Shown here piece by piece: positions 1 to 5,999 of a stretch of DNA of 8,108 nt (the stretch's first letter is position 1; each line of letters begins with the position of its first letter). Position numbers and translations under genes: made by a program. The stretch lies in the NCBI RefSeq assembly GCF_002366715.1, contig NZ_DFBS01000010.1:1-8108 (forward strand), in the 5' to 3' direction. The notes below the pieces were generated by a model. That model saw only the letters and a program-made list of their open reading frames with translations. It was not told the origin of the DNA and searched no databases. The stretch comes from Halomonas sp. UBA3074 (GTDB taxonomy: Bacteria > Pseudomonadota > Gammaproteobacteria > Pseudomonadales > Halomonadaceae).

Positions 1-297
1 GTCAGCCAGCAAGGGGTAGTTCAGAGCTGCGCCCTGGGTCTGTTCAATATCCCTCGCCCAGTCGTGGTGAGAGCTAAGTGGATCCACCGAAACCCCAACC
101 AGTTTGGCTCCTCGCTGGTTGAATTCGAGCTTTCGCTTGGCAAACGCGCCCAGTTCTGTGGTGCATACTGGCGTAAAATCAGCGGGGTGCGAGAACAGCA
201 CCGCCCAGCTGTCGTCAAGCCATTGATGAAAGTTGACCGTACCTTGTGTAGATTCGATCGTGAAGTTTGGTGCTGTCTCGCCCAGTTGTAGCGCCAT
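1..297 (-). CDS. 1-Cys peroxiredoxin (Prx6/AhpC-TSA family), 3' end outside window
   Basis: Reduces peroxides in the cytoplasm through a peroxidatic cysteine. The first 99 codons are present and the gene runs off the left edge. The translation begins MALQLGETAPNFTIEST and carries the hallmark P-x3-T-x2-C active site in HPADFTPVCTTELG, giving P38, T42 and peroxidatic C45. The stretch after it (KLVGVSVDPLSSHHDWARDI) follows the Prx6 pattern. The start is the ATG at 297-295, preceded by AGGA eight bases upstream; a longer upstream reading in another frame is a shadow. The gene is divergent from ccdA. Its upstream region holds a MerR-type promoter at 330-360, so metal- or redox-controlled expression is inferred. 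Family assignment is firm. Prx6 versus a 2-Cys relative cannot be settled because the C-terminal half is missing. Confidence 0.95.
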   Translation of the reverse strand, partial: MALQLGETAPNFTIESTQGTVNFHQWLDDSWAVLFSHPADFTPVCTTELGAFAKRKLEFNQRGAKLVGVSVDPLSSHHDWARDIEQTQGAALNYPLLAD

Positions 298-329
298 GGA
301 AATGTCCTCATGTTATTCATTGAGTAGCC

Positions 330-360
330 ACCATAACTTTGAAGTCAACTTTAAGGTCAA
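330..360 (-). promoter_or_regulatory. MerR-type promoter/operator of the peroxiredoxin gene
   Basis: On the minus strand, -35 TTGACC (360-355) and -10 TATGGT (335-330) are separated by 19 bp, longer than the usual 17 and typical of promoters activated by MerR-family proteins. An imperfect 22-bp dyad (357-336, 8 of 11 pairs complementary) fills the spacer. The predicted transcript would start near 323, leaving a short leader before the ATG at 297. Activation by the CadR/PbrR-type regulator at 5518-5925 is inferred from similarity to the site at 5958-5988. Confidence 0.7.
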
Positions 361-392
361 GCGTGATGTGTAATATTTGCAGTTCGGTAGGA

Positions 393-407
393 GGCAAATA
401 ATTTGCC
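393..407. promoter_or_regulatory. Perfect 15-bp palindrome between divergent promoters
   Basis: GGCAAATAATTTGCC is a perfect inverted repeat (arms GGCAAAT and ATTTGCC around one central A). It lies between the -35 boxes of the divergent peroxiredoxin and ccdA promoters. A further half-site, ATTTGC, lies at 375-380. Position and symmetry suggest an operator for a second dimeric regulator, but the motif was not matched to a named family. Confidence 0.45.
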
Positions 408-415
408 AATAAAGG

Positions 416-446
416 TTGACCTTAAAGCAACTGTAAGCCTTAAAAT
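416..446 (+). promoter_or_regulatory. MerR-type promoter/operator of ccdA
   Basis: The -35 TTGACC (416-421) and -10 TAAAAT (441-446) have a 19-bp spacer. An imperfect dyad centred on 429 includes CTTA and TAAG arms at 421-424 and 434-437. The first 12 bases of this site match the peroxiredoxin promoter on the opposite strand exactly (TTGACCTTAAAG), which argues for a common regulator. The transcript would start near 453 and include the possible leader ORF at 486-530. Confidence 0.65.
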
Positions 447-485
447 TCTTATGGCGCTAAAATGGACATGATATGAGGTAGCACC

Positions 486-530
486 ATGGAATTGGTATCA
501 ATTCCCTTGTTGGCTGTCTCCATAACTTAA
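486..530 (+). CDS. Possible 14-residue leader ORF ahead of ccdA
   Basis: An ATG at 486 with GAGG seven bases upstream (475-478) opens a short frame, MELVSIPLLAVSIT, that stops at 528-530. Its signal is better than that of the ccdA start 14 bases downstream, which is a TTG without a clear Shine-Dalgarno sequence. Translation of the leader could deliver ribosomes to ccdA by reinitiation. The peptide is hydrophobic and has no recognised function. It may be a chance frame or the remnant of an older ccdA start. Confidence 0.3.
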   Translation: MELVSIPLLAVSIT

Positions 531-544
531 GTTGCGATAACACA

Positions 545-1267
545 TTGGAATCTCTCTCTTCCATCGGCTTGGTCGGCGCCTTTATCGGCGGATTGGTCTC
601 CTTCTTTTCGCCTTGCACGCTGCCCCTGTTACCGGCCTATCTGTCGGTGGTCACAGGCGGTAGTGCCGGTAAAGCCGACAGGCGTTTAGAGGCATTGACT
701 CTCAGTGCCTTCTTCGTCTTCGGCTTCAGCATCGTGTTCATCCTACTCGGGCTCGGCGCCAGTAGTATCGGACAACTGATGCGAGGGTATCGCCAAGAAT
801 TCAACTGGGTTGCTGGCTCGGCGGTGATCGTGCTGGGCCTCTTCATGACCGGGGTGTTCCGGTTGCCGCTTTTCCAGCGTACCCTTCAGTTCACTCCCAG
901 TGTCCAGGGTGGCTCCCCTTTGTCGGCGACTGTATTCGGGGTATCTTTCGCCATCGGTTGGACACCGTGTATCGGTCCTATTCTGGGCGCTATTCTGATG
1001 GCCACGTCTAACGCTGCTAGTGCCCAGTCTGGAATGATTTATCTCAGTGCCTACTCGGCTGGCCTAGCGCTGCCTTTTCTTGCCAGCACTTTACTGATTA
1101 ACCGATTCGCTCTGCACCGGAAAAGCCTAGGAAGGTGGAGCGCCTATGCTCGCCCCGTCGCGGGCACGGTTGTGATTCTGATGGGTATCGCCATCGTCTC
1201 AGGTAGCATGACGCGGCTTTCCAGTATCATGGTCGACCTTTTTCCTTCCCTGGCGACACTGGGGTAG
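545..1267 (+). CDS. ccdA: CcdA/DsbD-type transmembrane thiol-disulfide electron transporter
   Basis: A polytopic inner-membrane protein of 240 residues, the usual CcdA length, with about six membrane segments. The family carries reducing equivalents from cytoplasmic thioredoxin across the membrane to periplasmic thiol proteins. The two signature cysteines are in place: C24 in FFSPCTLPLLP (first segment) and C142 in GWTPCIGPILGA (fourth segment). There is no fused periplasmic domain, so it is the short CcdA form and not full DsbD. The frame has a stop at 479 and no in-frame ATG before the first membrane segment, so the TTG at 545 is the only start that keeps the whole family N-terminus (ESLSSIGLVGAFIGG). 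It follows a MerR-type promoter. A partner could be the DsbA-like protein at 3758-4435 (inference); a classical role in cytochrome c maturation is equally possible for the family. Confidence 0.92.
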   Translation: MESLSSIGLVGAFIGGLVSFFSPCTLPLLPAYLSVVTGGSAGKADRRLEALTLSAFFVFGFSIVFILLGLGASSIGQLMRGYRQEFNWVAGSAVIVLGLFMTGVFRLPLFQRTLQFTPSVQGGSPLSATVFGVSFAIGWTPCIGPILGAILMATSNAASAQSGMIYLSAYSAGLALPFLASTLLINRFALHRKSLGRWSAYARPVAGTVVILMGIAIVSGSMTRLSSIMVDLFPSLATLG

Positions 1268-1268
1268 C

Positions 1269-1601
1269 CTAGCCATTCGATAAAGTTCTGCGAAGTGTTG
1301 ACCTACTCAAACAGTTGAAAACTGTGAACATAGTAAGAGCTTCTGAGCCAAGCTCGAGAAGCTGGCTAGCATCCTCCGCTCTACATTTTGCCCAAGTAAT
1401 CGCGTCTAGAACTGTCATGCAGCGGCCTGGCAAGGGATAGTCCACAACCGATTTTGCCTCTGGTCTCACCGAAAGCAGCCCAACGAACTCGTCGATAATC
1501 TCGGCTTCACGAATTTTGTGTACATCCCCAGACGGAACTCTGATCATTAAGCAGAAGCCTATCAATAGTCTCCTTTTCTGACGGAGAACCGATACTGCCA
1601 A
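1269..1601 (-). CDS. Hypothetical small protein, doubtful
   Basis: An open frame of up to 110 codons lies directly downstream of the BASS transporter gene on the same strand, three bases past its stop codon, and ends one base from the convergent ccdA stop. The longest reading uses a TTG at 1601. A better-supported start is the TTG at 1565, with AGGAG four bases before it; an ATG lies at 1547. From the ATG the product is about 92 residues, soluble in appearance, with a central acidic stretch (REAEIIDEFVGLLSVRPEAK) and three cysteines further on. No family was recognised and there is no membrane segment or signal peptide. It may be a co-transcribed small gene, a decayed fragment, or noncoding spacer. 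If it is not a gene, 1268-1604 holds only an unexplained inverted repeat at 1311-1325. Confidence 0.3.
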   Translation of the reverse strand: MAVSVLRQKRRLLIGFCLMIRVPSGDVHKIREAEIIDEFVGLLSVRPEAKSVVDYPLPGRCMTVLDAITWAKCRAEDASQLLELGSEALTMFTVFNCLSRSTLRRTLSNG

Positions 1602-1604
1602 CCT

Positions 1605-2525
1605 TCAGTGGCGGGCGAGAATCTTCGCTGCGATGGGCGAAGTGATCATTTGAATCACGGCAAAAAAAGCGGCTGGAATCGCGATTTCTGATGGCAAACC
1701 GGAAGCAGCGACAAACGCTGCGGCAATGCTGAATTCCTTTTTACTGACCGTGAAAAGATAGGTAATCACCTCTTTGCGATCGGAGGTGAGTAACCGTGAG
1801 GACATACCTACCAGGTATCCAATCAAATTGAGGCACAGGGCCGCCCCCGCAATCACAAACGCATACCAACCATAGCCAATGATCGTGGAGGCATTCGGCC
1901 CGACCACGGCGAGTAGGATCAGCAGATACAGAATTGACCCTATCCCTGCATACGCTGAATCATGCCGTGCAAAGAAAGCCGAAAACTTTGTCCGCAAGGT
2001 GACCCCAATCACGGTAGGGACAAGCACGATCAGTGTTAATTCAAGAATAATTGATCCAAGCGGTACGTCTAACTGGAGGCCGGTGAGCCATAAAAACAGG
2101 AAGGGCACAATAAACGGGCATAACGCGGTATTGACTGCGTTGAAAACAGCGGCAAGCGCCACATTGCCTTTCGCCATTAGTGCCAAAAGAGGAGAGGACA
2201 CATCCGTCGGCAGAGTGCCGAGCAAAGTTTGGCCAGCAGCCAGCGGGCCGCTTCCAAAAAATAGACGGCCCGTCAGCCACCCGGCAATCGACATCGGCCC
2301 ATAGACCAGCCCCAATGCCAACAACTGCCGTGACGGCTTACGGAACACGATGCGCACTGCATGCGCATCGAATGTGAGGCTGATGATCAACATCAGTAAT
2401 GCCAGTAATGGCCCAATCGCGAACTCAAGTATTATTCCGGTGGCCGGAAAGAGTAAGCCTACCCCCGCGACGAACATCACAAACCAGACAAGGTGCGCCT
2501 CGACAAAATAAATGAATCTACTCAT
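1605..2525 (-). CDS. BASS/SBF-family (bile acid:sodium symporter-like) membrane transporter
   Basis: A 306-residue inner-membrane protein with roughly nine to ten hydrophobic segments, the normal size for the BASS family, whose members move organic anions by sodium or proton symport. Family hallmarks are GTLPTDVSSP (103-112) followed by MAKGNVALAAVFNAVNT, and SKKEFSIAAAFVAASG (261-276) in the second half, matching the two crossover regions. The ATG at 2525 gives the expected short cytoplasmic N-terminus; no strong ribosome site precedes it. The Acr3 arsenite exporters belong to the same superfamily, but their cysteine-containing signature was not recognised; C136 sits in a different context (NTALCPF). 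The gene is alone on its strand apart from the doubtful ORF after it. Its substrate and its link to metal resistance are unknown. Confidence 0.9.
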   Translation of the reverse strand: MSRFIYFVEAHLVWFVMFVAGVGLLFPATGIILEFAIGPLLALLMLIISLTFDAHAVRIVFRKPSRQLLALGLVYGPMSIAGWLTGRLFFGSGPLAAGQTLLGTLPTDVSSPLLALMAKGNVALAAVFNAVNTALCPFIVPFLFLWLTGLQLDVPLGSIILELTLIVLVPTVIGVTLRTKFSAFFARHDSAYAGIGSILYLLILLAVVGPNASTIIGYGWYAFVIAGAALCLNLIGYLVGMSSRLLTSDRKEVITYLFTVSKKEFSIAAAFVAASGLPSEIAIPAAFFAVIQMITSPIAAKILARH

Positions 2526-2603
2526 GGTGGATTGGACGTTACCGGTTGAAGTGGATTGAGCTCCGTATCTAAAACATGATCACTTCGGCCCAGCACGCCA
2601 TGA

Positions 2604-2634
2604 CTTGCTTGGGAGCAAGGGACGCTCTTCCCAA
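2604..2634. repeat. Two overlapping inverted repeats upstream of the BASS gene
   Basis: CTTGCT (2604-2609) and AGCAAG (2614-2619) form a perfect 6-bp stem with a TGGG loop. TTGGGA (2609-2614) and TCCCAA (2629-2634) form a second perfect 6-bp inverted repeat that shares bases with the first, so the two stems exclude each other. They lie between the divergent BASS and CDF genes. An operator role is possible; no regulator was assigned. Confidence 0.3.
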
Positions 2635-2665
2635 TCCAGCGATGCAAATAGACAATGCTCAAGGG

Positions 2666-2696
2666 TTGAAGCTTTAGTTGCTAGAGGTTTTATAGT
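2666..2696 (+). promoter_or_regulatory. MerR-type promoter/operator of the CDF-dsbA-M23 block
   Basis: The -35 TTGAAG (2666-2671) and -10 TATAGT (2691-2696) are 19 bp apart. A 21-bp dyad centred on 2679 (AAGCTTTAG at 2669-2677 facing CTAGAGGTT at 2681-2689; 7 of 10 pairs) occupies the spacer. The -10 is near consensus, while the -35 departs from the other three sites at its last two bases. It lies 33 bases before the CDF start codon, which fits direct control of that gene. Confidence 0.75.
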
Positions 2697-2729
2697 ACCA
2701 AGAACAGATAATTCGTGAGAGGGTAACAG

Positions 2730-3644
2730 ATGGGACATCATCATGATCATCCCCACATTGATCCTGCCTCTGGCGACCGGCGCGTCAGCATCTCCATTTG
2801 GGCCAATGGGCTCTTAACCATCGCTCAAATCGTCGGTGGCATTATGGCGGGAAGCTTATCGCTGATCGCTGATGCATTACATAACTTTTCAGACATGGCA
2901 GCGTTAGTCATTGCCTTTGCTGCTCGTAAAATCGCCAGACGGCCCGCCGATGCGCACATGACCTTTGGCTATGGCCGCATCGAGATAGTGGCAGCACTCA
3001 TCAACTACACCACCCTCATTATTGTCGGCGTCTACCTGATTTACGAAGGCGCTATGCGGATGATCGATCCCCCTGAGATAGAGGGATGGACGATCGTGAT
3101 TATTGGTGGCGTCGCGTTTGTCGTCGATGCCCTTACCGCCGTGCTCACGTGGTCAATGCAAAAAGAGAGTGTCAATATCCGCGCCCTTTTTCTGCATAAC
3201 TTATCGGATGCGTTTGCCTCCATCGCTGTGATTATCGGTGGTTCGCTTATTTTACTGTACGACATGCGCTGGGTAGACCCCGCCATCACGATAGGGATTG
3301 CGCTATATATTCTTTACCTTGCCTTCTCTGAAATTGGTGGCCCTATCCGTACGCTAATGCTGGGATCTCCACCGGACATTGACGGGCAGGCAGTCATTGA
3401 GACCGTCCGAAATATCGAGGGAGTCCAGGATATTCACCATGTGCATCTATGGCAGATGCAGGAAAACATGGCAGCCCTTGACTGCCACGTGGTTCTGACA
3501 GAAACCGGCTGGCAGCAGCTTGAATCCGTCAAAGCAGAGATCAAGGAGCAGCTTAAAATGCGCTTCAGTATTGCTCATTCCAGCCTAGAGTTTGAGCATA
3601 GTGATCACGCGCATCAAAATGCCAATCTATATGGGCACGAGTGA
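2730..3644 (+). CDS. CDF-family zinc/cadmium efflux transporter (CzcD/ZitB type)
   Basis: Exports divalent cations from the cytoplasm in exchange for protons. The 304-residue protein has the full CDF plan: His-rich N-terminus (MGHHHDHPHID), six membrane segments from about residue 22 to 203, and a cytoplasmic ferredoxin-like C-terminal domain from about 215 (EGVQDIHHVHLWQM is characteristic), ending in a His-rich tail (EFEHSDHAH, YGHE). The transport site is complete: H51 and D55 in HNFSD of segment 2, and H156 and D160 in HNLSD of segment 5. This HD-HD pattern is usual for Zn/Cd members. The ATG at 2730 has GAGAGGG six bases upstream. It follows the MerR-type promoter and no strong terminator separates it from the dsbA-like gene 113 bases on, so co-transcription is likely. 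Confidence 0.97.
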   Translation: MGHHHDHPHIDPASGDRRVSISIWANGLLTIAQIVGGIMAGSLSLIADALHNFSDMAALVIAFAARKIARRPADAHMTFGYGRIEIVAALINYTTLIIVGVYLIYEGAMRMIDPPEIEGWTIVIIGGVAFVVDALTAVLTWSMQKESVNIRALFLHNLSDAFASIAVIIGGSLILLYDMRWVDPAITIGIALYILYLAFSEIGGPIRTLMLGSPPDIDGQAVIETVRNIEGVQDIHHVHLWQMQENMAALDCHVVLTETGWQQLESVKAEIKEQLKMRFSIAHSSLEFEHSDHAHQNANLYGHE

Positions 3645-3710
3645 CAGACCGAGGCCGACTCCCGGCTCAGGTAGGTAGCGAGCGACTTACTCCCATAGCG
3701 ATTGGCTTAT

Positions 3711-3733
3711 TTTTCCACCCTACTTTTCCACCC
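3711..3733 (+). repeat. Short tandem direct repeat before the dsbA-like gene
   Basis: TTTTCCACCC occurs at 3711-3720 and again at 3724-3733, three bases apart. It lies 24 bases before the start codon of the next gene, just upstream of its purine-rich ribosome site. Function unknown; it could come from local slippage. Confidence 0.4.
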
Positions 3734-3757
3734 CATCGTTGAGACAGAGAGAGAAAC

Positions 3758-4435
3758 ATGTTCAAAAAAGCGTCTTTTATATTAGCCGGTACGTTAATGC
3801 TAACCGCTGCAATCGTCGCCGTATCAAAACCTGCCCTCTTAGATATGCAAGCTCAGGCAGCAAAGGAGAGCGGTGTCCAGGCTGAGGACTCCTTGGTGCG
3901 TTCACACTCCCCCATCTTGGGGCGAGAAGACGCGCCGGTAACGATTGTGGAATTCTTCGATCCGGCTTGCGAAGCCTGCCGTGCTTTCTATCCCCTGACA
4001 AAAAGTATTCTGGAAACCTACCCAGAAAAAGTGCGGCTCATCGTGCGCTACACTCCTTTCCACGGCGACGTATCTGATAAGGCCATTCGGGTATTAGAAG
4101 TCGCTCGTCGTCAGGGCGTCTTTGAACCGGTACTGGAGAGGCTGCTGGCTCGCCAGGATCAATGGGCCTCACATGGCAGTTTTGATGAATCCGCTATCCT
4201 CGATATCGCGAGCCAAGGGGGCCTTGATTTAGCGGCTGCCGAAGAGCAACTGACTTCTGCTGAGGTGCAGGCGGTGATTGACCAAGACATGGCGGATGTC
4301 AGAGCCAATCAGATTCGCCAAACACCCACCTTTTTTGTCAATGGCGAGCCTTTAGACCCCTTTGGTATGCAAGAGCTGATTGATGCCGTCGAGAGTGAAG
4401 TAGCGGAGATCTCTGGGGAAGAGGATGGCCAGTGA
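3758..4435 (+). CDS. Membrane-anchored DsbA-like thioredoxin-fold oxidoreductase
   Basis: A 225-residue exported thioredoxin-fold protein of the DsbA/BdbD-like group that acts on thiols in the periplasm. A hydrophobic N-terminal segment (about 5-23, after MFKK) acts as a signal anchor or signal peptide. The fold starts near residue 52 (ILGREDAPVTIVEFFDPAC). The redox centre is C71-E-A-C74, and the cis-proline loop is TPTFFVNG with P190. The central helical insertion lies between them. An acidic C-terminus (EVAEISGEEDGQ) is unusual but harmless. The ATG at 3758 follows a GAGAGAGA stretch. The stop codon overlaps the M23 start, indicating coupled translation. Whether it oxidises, isomerises or reduces cannot be told from the motif; CcdA at 545-1267 could keep it reduced (inference). 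Confidence 0.93.
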   Translation: MFKKASFILAGTLMLTAAIVAVSKPALLDMQAQAAKESGVQAEDSLVRSHSPILGREDAPVTIVEFFDPACEACRAFYPLTKSILETYPEKVRLIVRYTPFHGDVSDKAIRVLEVARRQGVFEPVLERLLARQDQWASHGSFDESAILDIASQGGLDLAAAEEQLTSAEVQAVIDQDMADVRANQIRQTPTFFVNGEPLDPFGMQELIDAVESEVAEISGEEDGQ

Positions 4436-5424
4436 TGCAGCGCTGGTGGTTACTAGGCTTGGTGGGCTTTTACCCCTTGCTAGCCGAAGCCAATTGGCAA
4501 ACGCATCTTTCGTTGCCGCCGTCTGAACTTAGCCCTGTCAGGTTACAAGCGACTAGCGAGCAAGAAGGCACATTACCGCTTGATAGCGTTGATACCCTAA
4601 CCTTTGGGCGTGATGTCATCATTGATACCACCCTCTACGAGGCTTTAGCAGCAGAAGGTGTCCCTACGCGTTTCGCCAGTAAACTGGAAATACTGCTCAG
4701 CGAGTTTATCGCAGCGCCGCTGGAGTTTTCTGGCAGTGAACGTATTCAATTAGTGTGGGAGGAAGATCGACGCCAGGACGGCACCCGTGTTGGGCCACCA
4801 CGCCTCAGTTATGCAGCTCTGCCTGATCAGGCAGAGCCCTTGGAGGTCGTTTGGCCGGTCACCCAAAAGGGGGACGTAGCTCTTTTCAAAAGCGACACCC
4901 TGCTAGGCACGTTGCGGTTGCCCGTGCTTAGTGCCCGCTTAACGTCTCGCTTTGGGAATCGGCGACATCCTGTGTATGGAGGGATGCGTCCTCATAATGG
5001 AATTGACTTGGCTGCGCCGACAGGAACGCCGGTCATTGCCACCGCACCTGGGCGCGTATCCTTTATGGGTCGCCAAGGGGGATATGGGCAGGTGATCGAG
5101 GTGGAGCACGACACAGGGGCCATTAGTCGCTACACACACCTTAGCCGAATCTCCCCACAGCTAGTGGTTGGGGATTTAGTCAACGCGGGAGAGTCGCTCG
5201 GAGAGGTAGGTTCGTCCGGGGTCGCCACGGGCTCCAACCTGCATTACGAAGTGAGAGTCAATAACCAGCCTGTTGATCCCCTTGGTCAAGGTCAACGCAT
5301 CATGCTAGGCGAACAGCCGACTCAAAGTGAATATCAAGCGTCACTTTACGAGGCAAGAGATCGCTTAGAACAAGCTATCGGTACGGCTTCTATTTACGTT
5401 CTGATTTCACTTAACGAGCAATAA
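4435..5424 (+). CDS. M23-family (LytM-type) peptidoglycan peptidase with an altered HxH motif
   Basis: Exported cell-wall peptidase-like protein of 329 residues. A signal peptide (about 1-19, ending LLAEA) is followed by a Csd3/MepM-like N-terminal region (about 60-130, containing TTLYEALAAEGVPTRFASKL). The M23 domain begins near 170 with SRFGNRRHPVYGGMRPHNGID. Zinc ligands H187, D191 and H270 are present, and so is H235 (YTHLSRI). The usual HxH reads N268-L-H270, so the first histidine, normally a catalytic residue, is Asn. The protein has no cysteine, so it cannot be a disulfide substrate of the neighbouring DsbA-like protein. Start: the ATG at 4435 overlaps the upstream TGA by one base; a GTG at 4432 would add one residue. 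It ends the plus-strand block and converges on the MerR gene. Confidence 0.93.
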   Translation: MQRWWLLGLVGFYPLLAEANWQTHLSLPPSELSPVRLQATSEQEGTLPLDSVDTLTFGRDVIIDTTLYEALAAEGVPTRFASKLEILLSEFIAAPLEFSGSERIQLVWEEDRRQDGTRVGPPRLSYAALPDQAEPLEVVWPVTQKGDVALFKSDTLLGTLRLPVLSARLTSRFGNRRHPVYGGMRPHNGIDLAAPTGTPVIATAPGRVSFMGRQGGYGQVIEVEHDTGAISRYTHLSRISPQLVVGDLVNAGESLGEVGSSGVATGSNLHYEVRVNNQPVDPLGQGQRIMLGEQPTQSEYQASLYEARDRLEQAIGTASIYVLISLNEQ

Positions 5425-5443
5425 AATTTAGATAAGTGGATTA

Positions 5444-5492
5444 AATGGTGGGTGTCACCATTGCATGAGAGTGAGGCAAACCGACCTCTCAT
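5444..5492. terminator. Two adjacent hairpins between convergent genes, possible terminator
   Basis: AATGGTG (5444-5450) and CACCATT (5456-5462) form a perfect 7-bp stem with a 5-base loop. Two bases further on, ATGAGAG (5465-5471) and CTCTCAT (5486-5492) form a second perfect 7-bp stem with a 14-base loop. They lie between the end of the M23 gene and the end of the convergent MerR gene, where a bidirectional terminator would be expected. No run of T follows either stem on the plus strand, and only a moderately T-rich stretch follows on the minus strand. Confidence 0.4.
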
Positions 5493-5517
5493 CGGAATAT
5501 CTGGTTGATGCTTGAGC

Positions 5518-5925
5518 CTACTGTGAGTACATATTTCCTTCGCTAATTCCGGCAAGAACGCCACACGCTTCAATTTCTCGATCATCATTGCAACATGCTC
5601 GCAGTGAAATGAGATGTTTCTCAAGCGTTTGCAGAGCGGTTATCTGCGATTGCACATGAGAGATGTGCTCATCCAGCATTGCGTTGACGGCAGTACACGG
5701 CTGGTGAGGGTCGTCCTGATAGCGTTGTAGCTCGCGAATCTCTGTCAGTGACAGATCAAGGATTCGACAGTGACGGATAAAGGCAAGCCGCTCACCATGC
5801 TTCTCGTTATAAATGCGGTAACCATTCTGCTGGCGGTCTGGCAGCGGCAACAGGCCCTGTTTTTCATAGAAGCGGATCGTCTGCGTGTCGATACCCGCTA
5901 TCTGGGCTAACTGACCAATGCGCAT
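5518..5925 (-). CDS. cadR: MerR-family Cd(II)/Pb(II)-responsive regulator (CadR/PbrR type)
   Basis: Metal-sensing activator-repressor of 135 residues that binds dyads inside overlong promoter spacers. The N-terminal winged helix-turn-helix is complete: MRIGQLAQIAGIDTQTIRFY, then EKQGLLP and the wing NGYRIYNE. The dimerisation helix starts near C77 (CTAVNAMLDEHISHVQSQ). The metal-site cysteines fit the Cd/Pb group: C77 plus C112 and C121 in the C-terminal loop (RACCNDDREIEACG), with an extra C111. The His-rich tail of some CadR proteins is missing. ATG at 5925, with AAGGAG seven bases upstream. It is divergent from the second CDF gene, and the operator at 5958-5988 lies in between, so it very likely controls that gene and perhaps itself. 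cadR and pbrR are not separable here; the symbol is a family label. Confidence 0.95.
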   Translation of the reverse strand: MRIGQLAQIAGIDTQTIRFYEKQGLLPLPDRQQNGYRIYNEKHGERLAFIRHCRILDLSLTEIRELQRYQDDPHQPCTAVNAMLDEHISHVQSQITALQTLEKHLISLRACCNDDREIEACGVLAGISEGNMYSQ

Positions 5926-5957
5926 CAGGCTTACTCCTTAACGGATCATCTGTCCTA

Positions 5958-5988
5958 TTGACCTTATAGTGACTATATAGTTTTAAAT
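5958..5988 (+). promoter_or_regulatory. CadR/PbrR-type promoter/operator of the second CDF gene
   Basis: The -35 TTGACC (5958-5963) and weak -10 TTAAAT (5983-5988) are 19 bp apart. The dyad is centred on G5971; its core TATAGTGACTATA is a perfect 13-bp palindrome, and 8 of 10 pairs match over 21 bp. The core closely resembles known CadR/PbrR operators. It sits between the regulator gene and its divergent target, the standard place for this family. Confidence 0.85.
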
Positions 5989-5999
5989 GATGACAAACT

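Noticed and set aside
21..320. Long frames on both strands over the left edge (21-320 minus, 64-291 plus)
   Set aside because: They overlap the peroxiredoxin frame, whose active-site motif is unmistakable; neither shows a family signature.
1298..1325. TTGACC followed by the perfect inverted repeat ACAGTT-GAA-AACTGT as a fifth MerR-type promoter
   Set aside because: The dyad centre is 20 bases from the start of TTGACC instead of 13, and no -10 lies at 19-bp spacing. No T run follows, so it is not a clear terminator either.
1879..2377. Plus-strand frames across the BASS gene
   Set aside because: They are antisense to a well-supported membrane protein and have Pro/Ser/Thr-rich, low-information translations.
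3646..3675. GC-rich hairpin just after the first CDF gene as a terminator
   Set aside because: The stem is only about 4-6 bp with a bulge and has no T run, so it is too weak to end the operon.
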